From the NCBI GenBank assembly GCA_017450945.1, contig JAFSSP010000011.1, positions 1-32,810 on the forward strand: a DNA stretch of 32,810 bases. Direction: 5' to 3'. The translations under genes and the position numbers were made by a program. This DNA is from Clostridia bacterium. Its GTDB lineage: Bacteria; Bacillota; Clostridia; Oscillospirales; CAG-272. Shown here piece after piece: positions 13,950-25,167 of the stretch (its first letter is position 1; the number at the start of each line of letters is the position of its first letter). Below the pieces are notes generated by a model. It saw nothing but the letters and a program-made list of their open reading frames with translations, ran no database searches and was not told where the DNA came from.

Positions 13950-14184
13950 GGCATCAGAGATTCGAATTCAACCGCCTCTCGGCGGACAGTTTCGGTGCTT
14001 TTGCGCCTTAGCGATCTTGTCCTACCTCCAGTAGGACTGCGACCTCTGCGGCTGAAATCCCTCAAAACTGTCTTAGCGATAGGTGCGTAGCAGTTTTTAC
14101 AGAGCGGTTTTTCGTCGAGGCTTTGACAATGCATGGGCGGAAAACCGCCTGCAAAAACCGATTGGATTCGGATTTCTGGTGCCT
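13950..14184. repeat. structured direct repeat flanking the precursor gene, copy 2
   Basis: Same orientation as 13130-13404. Left end GGCATCAGAGATTCGAAT, right end GGATTCGGATTTCTGGTGCC. The right end runs into the stop codon of the acyltransferase gene (14183-14185), so insertion there may have set its C-terminus. Long-range arms such as ACAGTTT with AAACTGT are conserved in both copies. Confidence 0.8.
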
Positions 14185-15307
14185 AAAACCGCTGTTCTCT
14201 TGTGGAGATTTTGTAGCGGATCCAACCGATGAGCACCGCAAGGCCAAAGCTGATTGCAAAGCAGATCAGGCTTTGATACGGAGAAATAAACGTCGTCCAA
14301 ATCTCCAGGCGGTCGAGCAGAACGAAAAGGAACCAAAGGAAGAAGGCGCAGGGCTGGCAAAAGGCGTACATTCTGCGCGCGTAGCTTCTGCCGTGGTTAC
14401 CGAAAAAGCTATCCTCCCAAAGAGTGGGCCCTGTGACAGCAAAACAGACGATCGAAATTGCCATGACGGCATAACCGATCATGTTGCCGGTGTAAACGAG
14501 ATAGCCGGATTTGCTGAGAAAATACAATTCACCGGCCGAGAGAAGGATCCCAAAAAAGAAGGTGACAAGATAGACGCCCCACGGAATTTTGGCAAGTTTG
14601 TCTACCCCGCGACGCAAAAACATGCCGATGAGCATAAAGGGGATCGCTTTGGTAACGGCTCCGCCCGGAATATAGGAATATCCGAGAAGCGAGAACTTGG
14701 TAAGGCCTGCAAACTCACCGCTGTAGAGCATAAAAGCAAGCGTCAGGATCAAAATTGCCAGATAGAACCAGGTCTTTGACAGCTTGATCTTTTCGACGAC
14801 AAAGAAGAAGAGATAAGCGTAAAGAAGGCTCTGGATAAACCAAATGCCGCCTCCGACCGACAGAGGCCAGACGTTGAGCACAAGAAAGTTAAAAGGCGTG
14901 CGCAGTCTCAAGAGCTCGGGAGAGAGCAGTTGATCCATCCTGCCGGTATAGTAGAAGTAAAACAGATTGATTGCAAGATAGCAAACAAAAAGAATGACAA
15001 AGGTGAAAAAGGATCTTCCAAGCGCGCGTGTGATCTTGCGCATGCGCCGTTCCCGGTCGGGAACCAGCACAAAAAATCCGCAAAGCGTGAAAAAGGCAAG
15101 CCCGGCAAACCCCGAGATCGCATTCACATAGTTGCTGATAATGGTGGAGATCGTCAGCCCGCGCCCCTCTAAAAAGCTCAGGACCGGGAAGCCGAGCAGG
15201 CCGAAAAAGACAAACGGCATGAGCAAAAACTTGACCAGATTGACAAGAGGGGATATATTGCCCTCATCGTAAAAAGTAGAGAGCTTTTGCTGACTCGATT
15301 CGTTCAT
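14183..15307 (-). CDS. membrane acyltransferase (acyltransferase_3-like)
   Basis: 374 residues from the ATG that overlaps the ABC gene stop by 4 bp. A second ATG 12 bp upstream lacks a spaced ribosome site. About ten hydrophobic helices, with GGGIWFIQSLLYAYLF (about 160-175) like the WFl-x-LL-x-YL element of acyltransferase family 3. The usual N-terminal histidine motif is not obvious, so it may be a divergent or permease-like member. Coupling to the exporter and proximity to the precursor suggest a role in the same peptide pathway, for example acylation or immunity; this is inference. The stop lies at the edge of repeat copy 2. Confidence 0.65.
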   Translation of the reverse strand: MNESSQQKLSTFYDEGNISPLVNLVKFLLMPFVFFGLLGFPVLSFLEGRGLTISTIISNYVNAISGFAGLAFFTLCGFFVLVPDRERRMRKITRALGRSFFTFVILFVCYLAINLFYFYYTGRMDQLLSPELLRLRTPFNFLVLNVWPLSVGGGIWFIQSLLYAYLFFFVVEKIKLSKTWFYLAILILTLAFMLYSGEFAGLTKFSLLGYSYIPGGAVTKAIPFMLIGMFLRRGVDKLAKIPWGVYLVTFFFGILLSAGELYFLSKSGYLVYTGNMIGYAVMAISIVCFAVTGPTLWEDSFFGNHGRSYARRMYAFCQPCAFFLWFLFVLLDRLEIWTTFISPYQSLICFAISFGLAVLIGWIRYKISTREQRF

Positions 15308-17259
15308 TCGTTCCACCATCCTTCGTTTTGATGTTCGGGAAGCACGCCTGTGTCAGAGCCTTGCGCCATCGCCTCTGGCGGCGGCATCGGGCGCGCGGGT
15401 TTTCTTTGCCCTTCGGTCGGCAGATCCGCATAGCGGAAGATGAGCTCGGCCACCTTTTTGCGATCGACTTCTTCGAGTCCGCCCTCGGTAATGCGATAGA
15501 TGCGGTCGCAGAGTTTGAGTGCGCTCGGGCGGTGCGTCGAGACGATGATGACCTTGTTGGGATGCGCCTTGATGATGTTGCGGAGCACCTTTTCCTCGGT
15601 CTCCACGTCAAGCGCGCTGGTCGCCTCATCGAGAAGCAGGATCGGCGCGTCTCTCAGAATTGCGCGGGCGATCGAAAGGCGTTGTGCCTGTCCTTCCGAA
15701 ACGCCTCTTCCCCGCTCTCCGAGTCTGCCGTTGATGCCGTCCGGAAGTTCGGAAACAAATTCATAGGCGCAGGCAGTCGTAAGGGCTTCGACGATCTCTT
15801 CGTCGGTCGCGTCCTCTTTTACCATGCGCATATTCTCGGCGATCGTACCCGAGAGAATGGTGTTCCCCTGCGGAACGTAGGAAAAAAACTTGCGCAAATC
15901 GGCGTTGACCGGGACCTCTTTGCCTTCTTTATCGGCAAGAATGACCTGCCCTTCGTCGGCGTCAAGCATACCGAGAAGCAGGCGCATGAGCGTGGTCTTT
16001 CCGCCGCCGCTGCTGGCAACGACCGCAACGATCTCGCCGGGTTGTGCCGTAAAATCGGCATGCTGATAAACCCTGCGGCCCTCTCTTTCGCCATAACCAA
16101 AGGTCACGTTCCGGAGCTTGACCGAAAAACCCTCTTTTTCAAACTGTTTCAGTTCCTCGTAGGCGCACTCGTCGTGCGCTTCTCTCGGCAGTTCGATGAG
16201 TTCTCTGACACGGTGCGCCGAGACTGCCGAATTGAGCATACCCGGAACCGTACCGATGAGGTTGTTGAAGCGGTTGGAAAGGTTGGAGCGCTGCTGCAAG
16301 AAGAAGGTCATGTCGCCGTAAAGGATCTGGCCCGTCCAGAGCCGCCAGAGGCAGTAGCCGAACGCGGCGAGCGAGACAAGCGTGGAAACGAGCGTCATAA
16401 GGATCTTCGATTTGATCTCAAACTTGTTGTAATCGAGGTTGAACTGTTTGAAGAGCTTTTGCCACTCGCGCAAACGTCTGGAATAGTGCCCGAAGATGCC
16501 AAAGGATTTGATCATGTCGAAATTGTAGAAGGTTTCGACTTCAAAGCCCATCATATCCGAATTGAGTTCGAGCACGCGCTTGCGGTATTCGCGCATCTTT
16601 CGCAGGATGTACCGGCTCATCAAAAGCAGGAAGGGCGCCGATAAAAAGGCGATCCATGCCATGGTGGGGTCGGTCTTGAAAAGCGCAAAAAAGACGAGCA
16701 AAAAGGTATAGAGATTGATGATCAGGTTCGGGATCCAGTTGATCGCGTTGGACGCGATGGTGCTCACGTCGCCGTTGAAGCGGTTGAGCAGATCTCCGCT
16801 CGGGTATTTGGAAAGTTCCTTCCAGCGTGCGTCGATGATGCGGTCAAAGATCGCGCCCTGAATATCGTTGTTGACATAGATCGAAACGCGGGTAAAGATC
16901 CGGCTGTTGATACTCGAAAAAACGAGCGAAAAGATGGTCATACCGACCATCGATCCGATGAGCAGCCAGAGCTTGTCCACTTCTTTGCCGACAATGATAT
17001 TGATGAGCATTTTGCTCAGCCATGCGGCGCCGAGTGAAAGGGTCGAACTGAAAATGCCGATGACGGTATAGAGAAAAATGATCCCCTTGTACTTTTTGGA
17101 AAAGCTGAAGATCCATTTCCAGTCGCCGATGAACTCTTTGAATGTTCCATCGTATCTTTTATTGATGAATGTTTGCAGAGTCTCGCTCCGAAAGATGCGA
17201 TTGACCCCGGTGTACTTCCCTTTTTGTTTGCGACTCTTTTTTTCGCGTTTTTCTTTCAT
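15304..17259 (-). CDS. ABC exporter, fused permease and ATPase
   Basis: 651 residues from the ATG at 17259. After a Lys/Arg-rich start, a type-IV exporter membrane domain with about six helices (about 55-325) is followed by a nucleotide-binding domain: Walker A ASSGGGKTT (415-423), Q loop VPQGN, signature VSEGQ (520-524), Walker B ILLLDEATSALD (540-551) and STHR. There is no C39 leader-peptidase domain. One such protein would work as a homodimer moving substrate outwards. It heads the locus and overlaps the acyltransferase gene. Export of the product of 13518-13844 is the obvious guess, but lipid or drug export cannot be excluded. Confidence 0.88.
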   Translation of the reverse strand: MKEKREKKSRKQKGKYTGVNRIFRSETLQTFINKRYDGTFKEFIGDWKWIFSFSKKYKGIIFLYTVIGIFSSTLSLGAAWLSKMLINIIVGKEVDKLWLLIGSMVGMTIFSLVFSSINSRIFTRVSIYVNNDIQGAIFDRIIDARWKELSKYPSGDLLNRFNGDVSTIASNAINWIPNLIINLYTFLLVFFALFKTDPTMAWIAFLSAPFLLLMSRYILRKMREYRKRVLELNSDMMGFEVETFYNFDMIKSFGIFGHYSRRLREWQKLFKQFNLDYNKFEIKSKILMTLVSTLVSLAAFGYCLWRLWTGQILYGDMTFFLQQRSNLSNRFNNLIGTVPGMLNSAVSAHRVRELIELPREAHDECAYEELKQFEKEGFSVKLRNVTFGYGEREGRRVYQHADFTAQPGEIVAVVASSGGGKTTLMRLLLGMLDADEGQVILADKEGKEVPVNADLRKFFSYVPQGNTILSGTIAENMRMVKEDATDEEIVEALTTACAYEFVSELPDGINGRLGERGRGVSEGQAQRLSIARAILRDAPILLLDEATSALDVETEEKVLRNIIKAHPNKVIIVSTHRPSALKLCDRIYRITEGGLEEVDRKKVAELIFRYADLPTEGQRKPARPMPPPEAMAQGSDTGVLPEHQNEGWWNE

Positions 17260-17293
17260 TGCTACCCCCAAAAAGGTGCGTTTCTCTGTTCAA

Positions 17294-17320
17294 GAGAGGC
17301 GCCGCACGGCGGCGCCTCTC
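17294..17320. terminator. GC-rich hairpin after rpoC
   Basis: A 10-bp stem GAGAGGCGCC/GGCGCCTCTC lies 14 bp after the rpoC stop and 35 bp before the ABC gene. There is no T run on the minus strand, so it may be a weak terminator or an RNA 3'-end stabiliser. No clear separate promoter for the ABC gene is visible. Confidence 0.5.
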
Positions 17321-17333
17321 AAGGATTGTTTGA

Positions 17334-20300
17334 TTAGACTGCGTCCTCGTCGGGTTCCGCGTTCACCGGATGCACGTCCACGCCCTTGTAGCAGGCCATG
17401 CCGGTGCCGGCAGGAATGAGTTTGCCGATGATGACGTTTTCTTTCGGGCCCATGAGGTAGTCGACCTTGCCCTGGATCGCGGCTTCGGTGAGCACCTTGG
17501 TGGTCTCCTGGAAGGATGCGGCCGAAAGGAAGGACTCGTTCTGCAGCGAGGCCTTGGTGATACCAAGCAGAATAGTCTCGCCGACGGCGGGAGCAAAGTT
17601 GCCCTCTCCGGCCTCGGTGCGCTTCTCAAGCTCTTTGTTGGCGCGCTCGAGTTCCATGACGTCCACAACCGATCCCGGAAGCAAGGAGGTGTCTCCGCTC
17701 TCGGTGATGCGCAGTTTTCTGGTCATCTGACGGGCAATGATCTCCACGTGCTTATCGTTGACGTTACAGGACTGCGAACGGTAGACCTTCTGGATCTCCT
17801 TGATGAGGTATTCGTAAACCGCGTCAAGGCCGAGGACTTCCATAATATCGGCGGGGGCCTTGTTGCCTTCGCTGATCGCGTCGCCGAGTTCCAGATGCTG
17901 GCCTTCGGTGATGGCAAGCTTTGCGCCGTAGTTCAGAGCATATTTCTGCTCGGACTGCTGTGCATCGTCCGGGTAAACGGTCACTTCATGGATGCCGTTT
18001 TCGGTGGTCGAGATGTGTGCAATACCCGCCACTCTGGAAATGACGGCGGCTTTCTTGGGCTGTCTTGCTTCAAAGAGTTCCTCAACGCGAGGCAGACCCT
18101 GGGTGATATCCGAGCCGGCAACGCCGCCCGAGTGGAAGGTTCTCATGGTCAACTGCGTACCGGGCTCACCGATCGACTGAGCGGCGATGATACCCACTGC
18201 TTCGCCCACGTTGACGAGCTTGCCGTTGGCAAGATCGGCGCCGTAGCAATGCGCGCAGATGCCGAATTTGGCATGGCACTGAATGACCGTGCGGATGCAG
18301 ACCTTGTCGATGCCTGCCGCTTCGATCTTTTCGGCAGCGGCGTCGTCGATCATCTGGTCGTCTTCCAAAATGACCTCACCGGTCTTGGGATCCACAACCG
18401 GTCCCATGGTAAAGCGGCCGATGATACGGTCGGAGAGCGGCTCGAGAATGTTGTTTTCTCTTTCATCCACGACTGCGCTGACCCATGCGCCCTTCTGGGT
18501 GTCGCACTTGACTTCTCTGACGATGACGTCCTGAGACACGTCGACAAGACGGCGGGTGAGGTACCCGGAGTCGGCGGTACGGAGAGCCGTATCCGACAGC
18601 GACTTTCTGGAACCCTTTGCGCCCATGAAATAGTCGATGACCGAAAGGCCTTCGCGGAAGTTGGATTTGATCGGCACTTCGATGGTACGTCCGTTGGTTG
18701 CAAACATAAGTCCGCGCATACCGGCGAGCTGACGCATCTGAGCGATCGAACCACGGGCTCCGGAATCCGACATGATCTTGATCGGGTTGAACTGGCTGAA
18801 GCAGTCCTGCAGAGCGTTCGTGACGTCGTTGGTGGTTTTATCCCACAGCTTGATGACGGCGCTGTAACGCTCCTCTTCCGAGAAAAGACCCATATGATAA
18901 TAATTGTTGAGTTCGTCCACCTGCTTCTGCGCCTCGGAAATGAGGGCGGGCTTCTCTTTCGGAATGGTCATATCGTAGACCGAGATCGAGAAGGAGGCTC
19001 TGGTGGAGTACTGGTAACCGAGCGCCTTGATATCGTCCAGCATGGTCGCGCAGACGGTAGGCCCATTGTTGCGGATACAGCGGTCGATGATTTGTCCGAG
19101 CTGTTTCTTCTTGATGACGAATTCGACCTCGAGCTTGAAGGCGTTTTCGGGCTTGGTGCGATCCACAAAACCGAGGTTCTGCGGAATGACCTGGTTGTAA
19201 ATGAGTCGGCCGAGCGTGGTGTTGATCACAGCGGATTTCTTTTCGCCGTCGATCTCTTTCTCCACGCGGACAAAGATCTTGGCATGCAGGCCAAGAACAC
19301 CGTTGCGGTAAGCGCACATCGCCTCGTTGAAATCGCGGAATCTGCCGCCTTCACCCGGCTCGCCGTCCTTTTCCATGGTCAGGTAGTAAGCGCCGAGGAT
19401 CATATCCTGCGACGGCACGGTCACAGCCTTACCGTCCATAGGCTTGAGCAGGTTGTTGGCCGAGAGCATGAGGAATCTTGCCTCTGCCTGCGCCTCGGCG
19501 GAAAGCGGAACGTGCACCGGCATCTGGTCGCCGTCAAAGTCGGCGTTAAATGCCGGGCAAACCAGCGGGTGGAGCTTGATGGCGCGGCCTTCGACAAGGA
19601 TCGGCTCAAAGGCCTGAATCGAAAGGCGGTGCAAAGTCGGCGCGCGGTTGAGCAGCACCGGATGCTCCTTGATCACGTTTTCAAGCGCATCCCAAACGCA
19701 AGCGTTGGCGGGATCGTACGCGCGGTCGATCTTCTTCTGCGCGTCCTTAACGTTGGTCGCCTTGCCCATTTCGACAAGGCGCTTGATGACAAAGGGCTTG
19801 AAGAGCTCGATTGCCATTTCCTTTGGCAGACCGCACTGATAGATCTTAAGGTTCGGGCCAACGACGATAACAGAACGTCCCGAATAGTCGACACGTTTGC
19901 CAAGCAGGTTCTGACGGAAGCGTCCCTGTTTACCGCGGAGCATCTCGGAGAGAGATTTGAGCGCGCGGTTGGAAGGGCCTGTGACCGGTTTGCCGCGTTT
20001 GCCGTTGTCAATGAGCGCGTCCACAGCCTCTTGCAGCATCCGCTTTTCGTTGCGCACCACGATCTCGGGGGTGCGGATCTCCATGAGCTTTTTGAGACGG
20101 TTGTTGCGGCTGATGACGCGGCGATAGAGCTCGTTGAGGTCGGAGGAGGCGAATCTGCCGCCGTCGAGCTGTACCATCGGGCGGATATCCGGCGGGATCA
20201 CGGGGATCACGTCCAGGATCATCCAGTCGAGGTGGTTGCCCGAGCGACGGAAGGCCTCGATGACCTCGAGCCGCTTGATGATGCGGGTCTTCTTCTGACC

Positions 20301-20909
20301 CGACGCTTTTTTGAGTTCTTCCTTGAGAGAGGCGGAAAGCTCTTCGACGTCAATCGACTGCAAGAGTTCCTTGATGGCTTCGGCGCCCATTCCGACGCGG
20401 AAGGCGTCGCCATAGTATTCTCTTGCCTCGGTATATTCTTTTTCGGTGAGCACCTGGCCCCGTTTCAGTTCGCTGACATATCCGGGATCGAGCACCACGT
20501 TCTGGGCAAAGTAAAGCACCTGCTCCAGAGCTTTGGGCGACATATCCAGCGCCAGCGCCATTTTGGAAGGAACCGCTTTGAAATACCAGATATGCGAGAC
20601 CGGGGAGGCAAGCTCAATATGTCCCATCCGCTCTCTGCGTACCTTCTTTGTGGTGACGTCCACGCCGCATTTTTCGCAGCGGATCACCTCTTTGCTACGG
20701 GAATTCTTATACTTTCCGCATTGGCAGGCCCCGTCCTTGGTCGGCCCGAAGATCCTCTCGCAGAACAGTCCGCCCACTTCGGGCTTGAGGGTTCTGTAAT
20801 TGATGGTTTCGGGTTTGTTGACTTCTCCGTAGGACCACTCCCGAATCATTTCGGGAGATGCCAATCCGATCTTAATCGAGTAAAAATCGTTACGCTCCAC
20901 AGTAATCAA
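17334..20909 (-). CDS. rpoC: RNA polymerase beta' subunit
   Basis: 1191 residues, the usual length in Bacillota. The N-terminal zinc site has C62, C64, C78 and C81. NADFDGDQM (455-463) holds the three catalytic aspartates. GARGS and the trigger-loop region precede the second zinc cluster, with [30 protein letters not shown] following. It pairs with rpoB upstream. The start is TTG, chosen because AAAGGA lies 7 nt upstream; the nearby ATG is out of frame, and an in-frame GTG is three codons further in. Confidence 0.97.
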   Translation of the reverse strand: MITVERNDFYSIKIGLASPEMIREWSYGEVNKPETINYRTLKPEVGGLFCERIFGPTKDGACQCGKYKNSRSKEVIRCEKCGVDVTTKKVRRERMGHIELASPVSHIWYFKAVPSKMALALDMSPKALEQVLYFAQNVVLDPGYVSELKRGQVLTEKEYTEAREYYGDAFRVGMGAEAIKELLQSIDVEELSASLKEELKKASGQKKTRIIKRLEVIEAFRRSGNHLDWMILDVIPVIPPDIRPMVQLDGGRFASSDLNELYRRVISRNNRLKKLMEIRTPEIVVRNEKRMLQEAVDALIDNGKRGKPVTGPSNRALKSLSEMLRGKQGRFRQNLLGKRVDYSGRSVIVVGPNLKIYQCGLPKEMAIELFKPFVIKRLVEMGKATNVKDAQKKIDRAYDPANACVWDALENVIKEHPVLLNRAPTLHRLSIQAFEPILVEGRAIKLHPLVCPAFNADFDGDQMPVHVPLSAEAQAEARFLMLSANNLLKPMDGKAVTVPSQDMILGAYYLTMEKDGEPGEGGRFRDFNEAMCAYRNGVLGLHAKIFVRVEKEIDGEKKSAVINTTLGRLIYNQVIPQNLGFVDRTKPENAFKLEVEFVIKKKQLGQIIDRCIRNNGPTVCATMLDDIKALGYQYSTRASFSISVYDMTIPKEKPALISEAQKQVDELNNYYHMGLFSEEERYSAVIKLWDKTTNDVTNALQDCFSQFNPIKIMSDSGARGSIAQMRQLAGMRGLMFATNGRTIEVPIKSNFREGLSVIDYFMGAKGSRKSLSDTALRTADSGYLTRRLVDVSQDVIVREVKCDTQKGAWVSAVVDERENNILEPLSDRIIGRFTMGPVVDPKTGEVILEDDQMIDDAAAEKIEAAGIDKVCIRTVIQCHAKFGICAHCYGADLANGKLVNVGEAVGIIAAQSIGEPGTQLTMRTFHSGGVAGSDITQGLPRVEELFEARQPKKAAVISRVAGIAHISTTENGIHEVTVYPDDAQQSEQKYALNYGAKLAITEGQHLELGDAISEGNKAPADIMEVLGLDAVYEYLIKEIQKVYRSQSCNVNDKHVEIIARQMTRKLRITESGDTSLLPGSVVDVMELERANKELEKRTEAGEGNFAPAVGETILLGITKASLQNESFLSAASFQETTKVLTEAAIQGKVDYLMGPKENVIIGKLIPAGTGMACYKGVDVHPVNAEPDEDAV

Positions 20910-20968
20910 CCATGAATCCTTTCTATCATTCTACTTTGCGCAAAAAGCGCAAGCTACACTGCATCCTG

Positions 20969-21002
20969 TTTTCCGGGACGGGACAAGCCCGCCCCGGGAA
21001 AA
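20969..21002 (-). other. hairpin in the rpoB-rpoC gap
   Basis: TTTTCC and GGGACGGG pair with CCCG and the CCCCGGGAAAA arm (14 bp with one mismatch and one bulge) between the two genes. No U run follows on the minus strand, so processing or attenuation fits better than full termination. Confidence 0.5.
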
Positions 21003-21006
21003 TCAA

Positions 21007-24000
21007 TCAAAGATCGTCGGTCTCGTCGAAGGAGCCGTCTTCGTAGACTTCTTCCTCTTCAATGGTTCCGTCTTCGTCCTCAAGCAGGAAGGAGTCGCGC
21101 AGGTCCTCTTCGTCGCCGCGCTGTCCGAGAGCGGCTTCAATCGCCTCTCTGTCGGCGCGGGTCATAGAAGGTGCGTCATCCTCCTGGGTGAACTTGGCGA
21201 GATCCACATCGTTGCCGTCGCGATCCTGAACTCTGACGTCAAGGCCAAGAGACTGAAGCTCTTTGATCATGACCTTGAAGGATTCGGGAATGCCGGGCTG
21301 CGGGATGTTCTGTCCCTTGATGATGGCCTCATAGGCTCTGCGACGGCCGTTGATATCGTCGGATTTCACGGTCAGGATCTCCTGAAGCGTGTAAGCGGCG
21401 CCATAGGCCTCGAGCGCCCAGACTTCCATTTCGCCGAAACGCTGTCCGCCGAACTGGGCCTTACCGCCGAGAGGCTGCTGGGTGACCAGAGAGTACGGAC
21501 CGTTGGAACGGGCGTGGATCTTATCGTCCACGAGATGGTGCAGTTTGAGATAGTACATGATACCGACCGTGACCGGGTTGTCGAAAGGCTCGCCGGTGCG
21601 ACCGTCGTACAGAATGGTTTTGCCGTCCAGGATCTTGAGTCTATGCTCGGCGCGGAGCTGGTTCATAAACTCTTCGTCGGCGCGCTCCTCCATCGAGAGG
21701 GTGCGCAGAGTCTTCTTGCCGGTGGCCTCGTCGGTGGTCTCTTCGTAGAGATCCTTGCCTTCGGGGTTTTCGAGCGGGAACATATCCCGCTGCATGCCGG
21801 CTTCCTTGAGGCATTCCAGAATGTCTTTTTCGTTTGCGCCGTCAAAGACCGGAGTCATGATCTTCCAACCCAGTTTCTTTGCGGCAATGCCGAGGTGCAC
21901 TTCCAGCACCTGACCGATGTTCATACGCGAAGGCACGCCCAGCGGGTTGAGCACGATGTCAAGCGGGGTTCCATCCGGCAAGAAAGGCATATCTTCGGGC
22001 GGCAGGATGCGCGAGACGACGCCCTTGTTTCCGTGGCGGCCCGCCATCTTATCGCCGACAGAGATCTTTCTCTTCTGCGCAATGTAAACCTTGACCACTT
22101 TGTTGACGTCGCTGGGGAGCTTATCGCCCTGGTCGTGCGAGAAGACTCTCACGTCGACCACGACGCCGCTCTCACCGTGAGCCAAGCGCAAAGAGGTGTC
22201 GCGCACTTCTCTTGCCTTTTCACCGAAGATGGCGCGAAGCAGTCTTTCCTCGGCGGTCAGTTCGGTCTCGCCCTTCGGGGTGGTCTTACCGACCAGGATG
22301 TCTCCCGAGCGGACTTCTGTTCCCTTCTTGACGATACCCTCGGCGTTCAGATCCTTCAGAGCGTCGTCGCCGACGTTCGGGATCTCGCGGGTGATCTCTT
22401 CCGGCCCGAGCTTGGTGTCTCTGGCCTCGTGGGTATATTCCTCAATGTGGAGCGACGTGTACATATCGTCGCGCACGAGTCTTTCATTGAGCAGGACGGC
22501 GTCCTCGTAGTTGTAGCCTTCCCAGGTCATAAAGCCGATGAGCGCGTTCTTACCGAGCGAGATTTCGCCGTGATAGGTCGCGGGACCGTCGGCAATGACC
22601 TGACCGGCTTCCACGCGATCGCCTTTTTTGACGATCGGGCGCTGGTTGTAGCAGGTACCCTGGTTGGTTCTCTTGAACTTGATGAGGTTATACACGTCCT
22701 TGATGCCGCCGTCGCAAGCGACCACGATCTGGTCTGCCTGCACGCGCTCGACCACGCCGGCTCTCTCGGCGATCACCAGAACGCCCGAGTCCATGGCGGC
22801 CTTATGCTCCATACCGGTTCCCACGATCGGGGAATCGTTGACCATCAGCGGCACAGCCTGCTTCTGCATGTTGGAACCCATAAGTGCACGGGTGTTGTCG
22901 TCGTTTTCTAGGAAGGGGATCATGGCAGACGCGACCGAGACGAGCATCTTCGGCGCCACGTCCATGTAGTCGACCTTTGCGGGATCGCATTCCACGATCT
23001 CGGTCTTGTCGCGGCCGACGACCTTTTTGTTGATAAAGCAACCGTCCTCGTCGAGCGGCTCGTTGGCCTGCGCCACGATGAATCCGTCCTCAACGTCGGC
23101 GGTCATGTATTCGACCTCGTCGGTCACATGATGGCGAACCGTACCGTCTTTGGCCACGATGTGCTCCACCTTGCGGTAGGGCGCTTCGATGAATCCGTAA
23201 TCCGAAATCTTTGCATAGGTGGTCAGATAGGAAATCAGACCGATGTTCGGGCCTTCGGGGGATTCGATCGGGCAGATACGGCCGTACTGGGTATAGTGGA
23301 CGTCACGCACGTCAAAGGAAGCACGGTCACGCGAAAGACCGCCGGGACCGAGCGCCGAGAGACGGCGCTTGTGCGAAAGTTCGGCAAGCGGGTTGTTCTG
23401 ATCCATGAACTGCGAGAGCTGGCTGGAGCCGAAGAACTCGCGGATGGCGGTGGTGACCGGGCGGATGTTGATGAGCTCCTTGACGGTCATCTTTTCGCTG
23501 TCCTGCGTGGTCATGCGCTCACGGATGATCTTGTCCATCCGGTTAAAGCCAAGTCTCATCTGGTTCTGGAGCTGTTCGCCCACCGAACGGATGCGGCGGT
23601 TGCCGAGATGGTCAATATCGTCGACGCGGCCCACGTCATGGGTCAGGTTGAGAAGATAGCTGATCGAAGCGAAAATGTCATCCTGCGTCAGACAGGGCGG
23701 GCAGAGCTCAAAGTAGCGCTCTTTTGCCATGGCCTTGATGGTATCCAGGTCGCCTTCGGCCTTCTCCATGATGTCCTTGAGGACTGCAATGCAGGCTTTT
23801 TCGCGCACGCCGCAATCTTTCAGATCAAATCCGAGGACCGCTTCGGGCTCGACCGTGTTGTTGCCGATGACCCGGGTGGTATCACCGTTGTCAAGCGCAA
23901 TGACGACTTCGTTGATGCAGGCGCGTTCGATCTCGCGGGCCTTTGCGGGGGGTACGACCACGCCGGCCTCCAGAACCACTTCGCCGGTCAGCGGGCTGAC

Positions 24001-24915
24001 TGCATCCTCTGCCAGACGGTGGTTGACGATTCTTGCGCTGATCTCCATCTTTTTGTTGAACTTGTAGCGCCCAACCGGAGCGATCTCATATCTCTTGGGA
24101 TCAAAGAAGCTGTTGTGAAGCTGGGTGCGGCCGGCTTCCTCCGTGGGAGGCTCGCCCGGACGGAGCTTGCGGTAGATCTCTTTGAGCGCTTCCACAACCG
24201 GGGTACTTCCGGTCGCCTGAGCGGCTTTGACAGAATCATCCTTCTCAAAGGTGGTTCTGAGCTTTGCTTCATCGCCGAAGAGCGCGCAGATCTCCTCATC
24301 GGTACCAAGCCCCAGTGCGCGGATGAGCACGGTCAGAGGAAGTTTGCGGTTTTTATCGATGCGCACGTACATGACGCCGTTGGGATCGATCTCATACTCG
24401 AGCCATGCGCCGCGATAGGGGATGATCTGGGTCGCATAGGTCTTTTTGCCGGCCTTGTCGATGTCGCTCGCATAATACATACCGGGGGAACGGATGATCT
24501 GCGAGACGATGACGCGCTCGGCGCCGTTGATGACAAAAGTGCCGGTTTTGGTCATGAGCGGGAAATCGCCCATGAAAACCTCGTCCTCCTGGACAGCTCC
24601 GGTCTGACGGTTGGTGAGTCTGACCTTCACGCGCAAGGGAGCAGCATAGTTCGCGTCGCGCTCTTTGCACTCTTCCACAGGATAGGTCGGGTTTTCCTCT
24701 TCCAGGCGGTAGGAGATAAACTCGATGACATAATTCCCGAGATGATCCACAATGGGAGAAGCATCCCGAAGAACCTCTTCGAGCCCCACGGTTTTGAACC
24801 ACTCGTACGACTTGGTCTGGATCTCCACCAGATTGGGCAACGGGTAGTCAAACTTGGACCGGGCAAAGCTCTTTCGCAGGTTTTGACCGAGTTTTTGATC
24901 TCTTACGTTGATCAT
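21007..24915 (-). CDS. rpoB: RNA polymerase beta subunit
   Basis: 1302 residues from the ATG preceded by GGAGTGA; the open frame runs 33 codons further up but without a ribosome site. Clear landmarks: the rifampicin-site block [20 protein letters not shown] and [30 protein letters not shown], and the C-terminal [26 protein letters not shown]. The C-terminus has a long acidic tail. No ribosomal protein genes rplJ/rplL lie upstream, which is unusual. Confidence 0.97.
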   Translation of the reverse strand: MINVRDQKLGQNLRKSFARSKFDYPLPNLVEIQTKSYEWFKTVGLEEVLRDASPIVDHLGNYVIEFISYRLEEENPTYPVEECKERDANYAAPLRVKVRLTNRQTGAVQEDEVFMGDFPLMTKTGTFVINGAERVIVSQIIRSPGMYYASDIDKAGKKTYATQIIPYRGAWLEYEIDPNGVMYVRIDKNRKLPLTVLIRALGLGTDEEICALFGDEAKLRTTFEKDDSVKAAQATGSTPVVEALKEIYRKLRPGEPPTEEAGRTQLHNSFFDPKRYEIAPVGRYKFNKKMEISARIVNHRLAEDAVSPLTGEVVLEAGVVVPPAKAREIERACINEVVIALDNGDTTRVIGNNTVEPEAVLGFDLKDCGVREKACIAVLKDIMEKAEGDLDTIKAMAKERYFELCPPCLTQDDIFASISYLLNLTHDVGRVDDIDHLGNRRIRSVGEQLQNQMRLGFNRMDKIIRERMTTQDSEKMTVKELINIRPVTTAIREFFGSSQLSQFMDQNNPLAELSHKRRLSALGPGGLSRDRASFDVRDVHYTQYGRICPIESPEGPNIGLISYLTTYAKISDYGFIEAPYRKVEHIVAKDGTVRHHVTDEVEYMTADVEDGFIVAQANEPLDEDGCFINKKVVGRDKTEIVECDPAKVDYMDVAPKMLVSVASAMIPFLENDDNTRALMGSNMQKQAVPLMVNDSPIVGTGMEHKAAMDSGVLVIAERAGVVERVQADQIVVACDGGIKDVYNLIKFKRTNQGTCYNQRPIVKKGDRVEAGQVIADGPATYHGEISLGKNALIGFMTWEGYNYEDAVLLNERLVRDDMYTSLHIEEYTHEARDTKLGPEEITREIPNVGDDALKDLNAEGIVKKGTEVRSGDILVGKTTPKGETELTAEERLLRAIFGEKAREVRDTSLRLAHGESGVVVDVRVFSHDQGDKLPSDVNKVVKVYIAQKRKISVGDKMAGRHGNKGVVSRILPPEDMPFLPDGTPLDIVLNPLGVPSRMNIGQVLEVHLGIAAKKLGWKIMTPVFDGANEKDILECLKEAGMQRDMFPLENPEGKDLYEETTDEATGKKTLRTLSMEERADEEFMNQLRAEHRLKILDGKTILYDGRTGEPFDNPVTVGIMYYLKLHHLVDDKIHARSNGPYSLVTQQPLGGKAQFGGQRFGEMEVWALEAYGAAYTLQEILTVKSDDINGRRRAYEAIIKGQNIPQPGIPESFKVMIKELQSLGLDVRVQDRDGNDVDLAKFTQEDDAPSMTRADREAIEAALGQRGDEEDLRDSFLLEDEDGTIEEEEVYEDGSFDETDDL

Positions 24916-25053
24916 GAATTCAATCACTCCATTCAAAAAATTGGTTTGCGGGTTTTCCTCGCTTTTCCGAAAACTTTTTCTCCATATAAGTAAAAGCTGG
25001 GGGACTTTTTGCATGGGGAAAGAGCATGGTAAGCGATTATAATGCAGTTTACT

Positions 25054-25082
25054 ATTTTATCATCCGAAATCGTCGTTGTCAA
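25054..25082 (-). promoter_or_regulatory. rpoB promoter
   Basis: TTGACA (25077-25082) and TAAAAT (25054-25059) with a 17-bp spacer on the minus strand, 139 bp before the rpoB start. A second TATAAT lies at about 25037-25042. The leader has no obvious gene. Confidence 0.75.
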
Positions 25083-25132
25083 GCCTTTTTTCCAATTTTT
25101 TTCAAAAAAAGTAAAAAAAGTACAAAAGAAAG

Positions 25133-25167
25133 AAAAAAGCCCTTCGGAAAACCGGTTTCCGAAGGGC
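25133..25167 (-). terminator. terminator of the S1-domain gene
   Basis: Minus-strand stem GCCCTTCGGAAA/TTTTCCGAAGGGC around CCGG, followed by TTTTTTC, directly after the S1 gene stop. Confidence 0.9.

Noticed and set aside
13046-14134. Small open frames within the repeats (for example 13090-13431)
   Set aside because: They translate hairpin repeats identically in both copies and lack ribosome sites.
10276-17259. Lasso-peptide cluster
   Set aside because: Kinase, PqqD and nucleotidyltransferase fit, but no asparagine-synthetase-like cyclase or B2 protease is present in the window.
17370-20915. Open frame of 1181 codons on the plus strand
   Set aside because: It is antisense to rpoC over its whole length, arises from GC-rich codon bias, and its product shows no recognisable domain.
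23128-24993. Long plus-strand frame opposite rpoB
   Set aside because: Shadow of rpoB codon usage, with no ribosome site or family motif.
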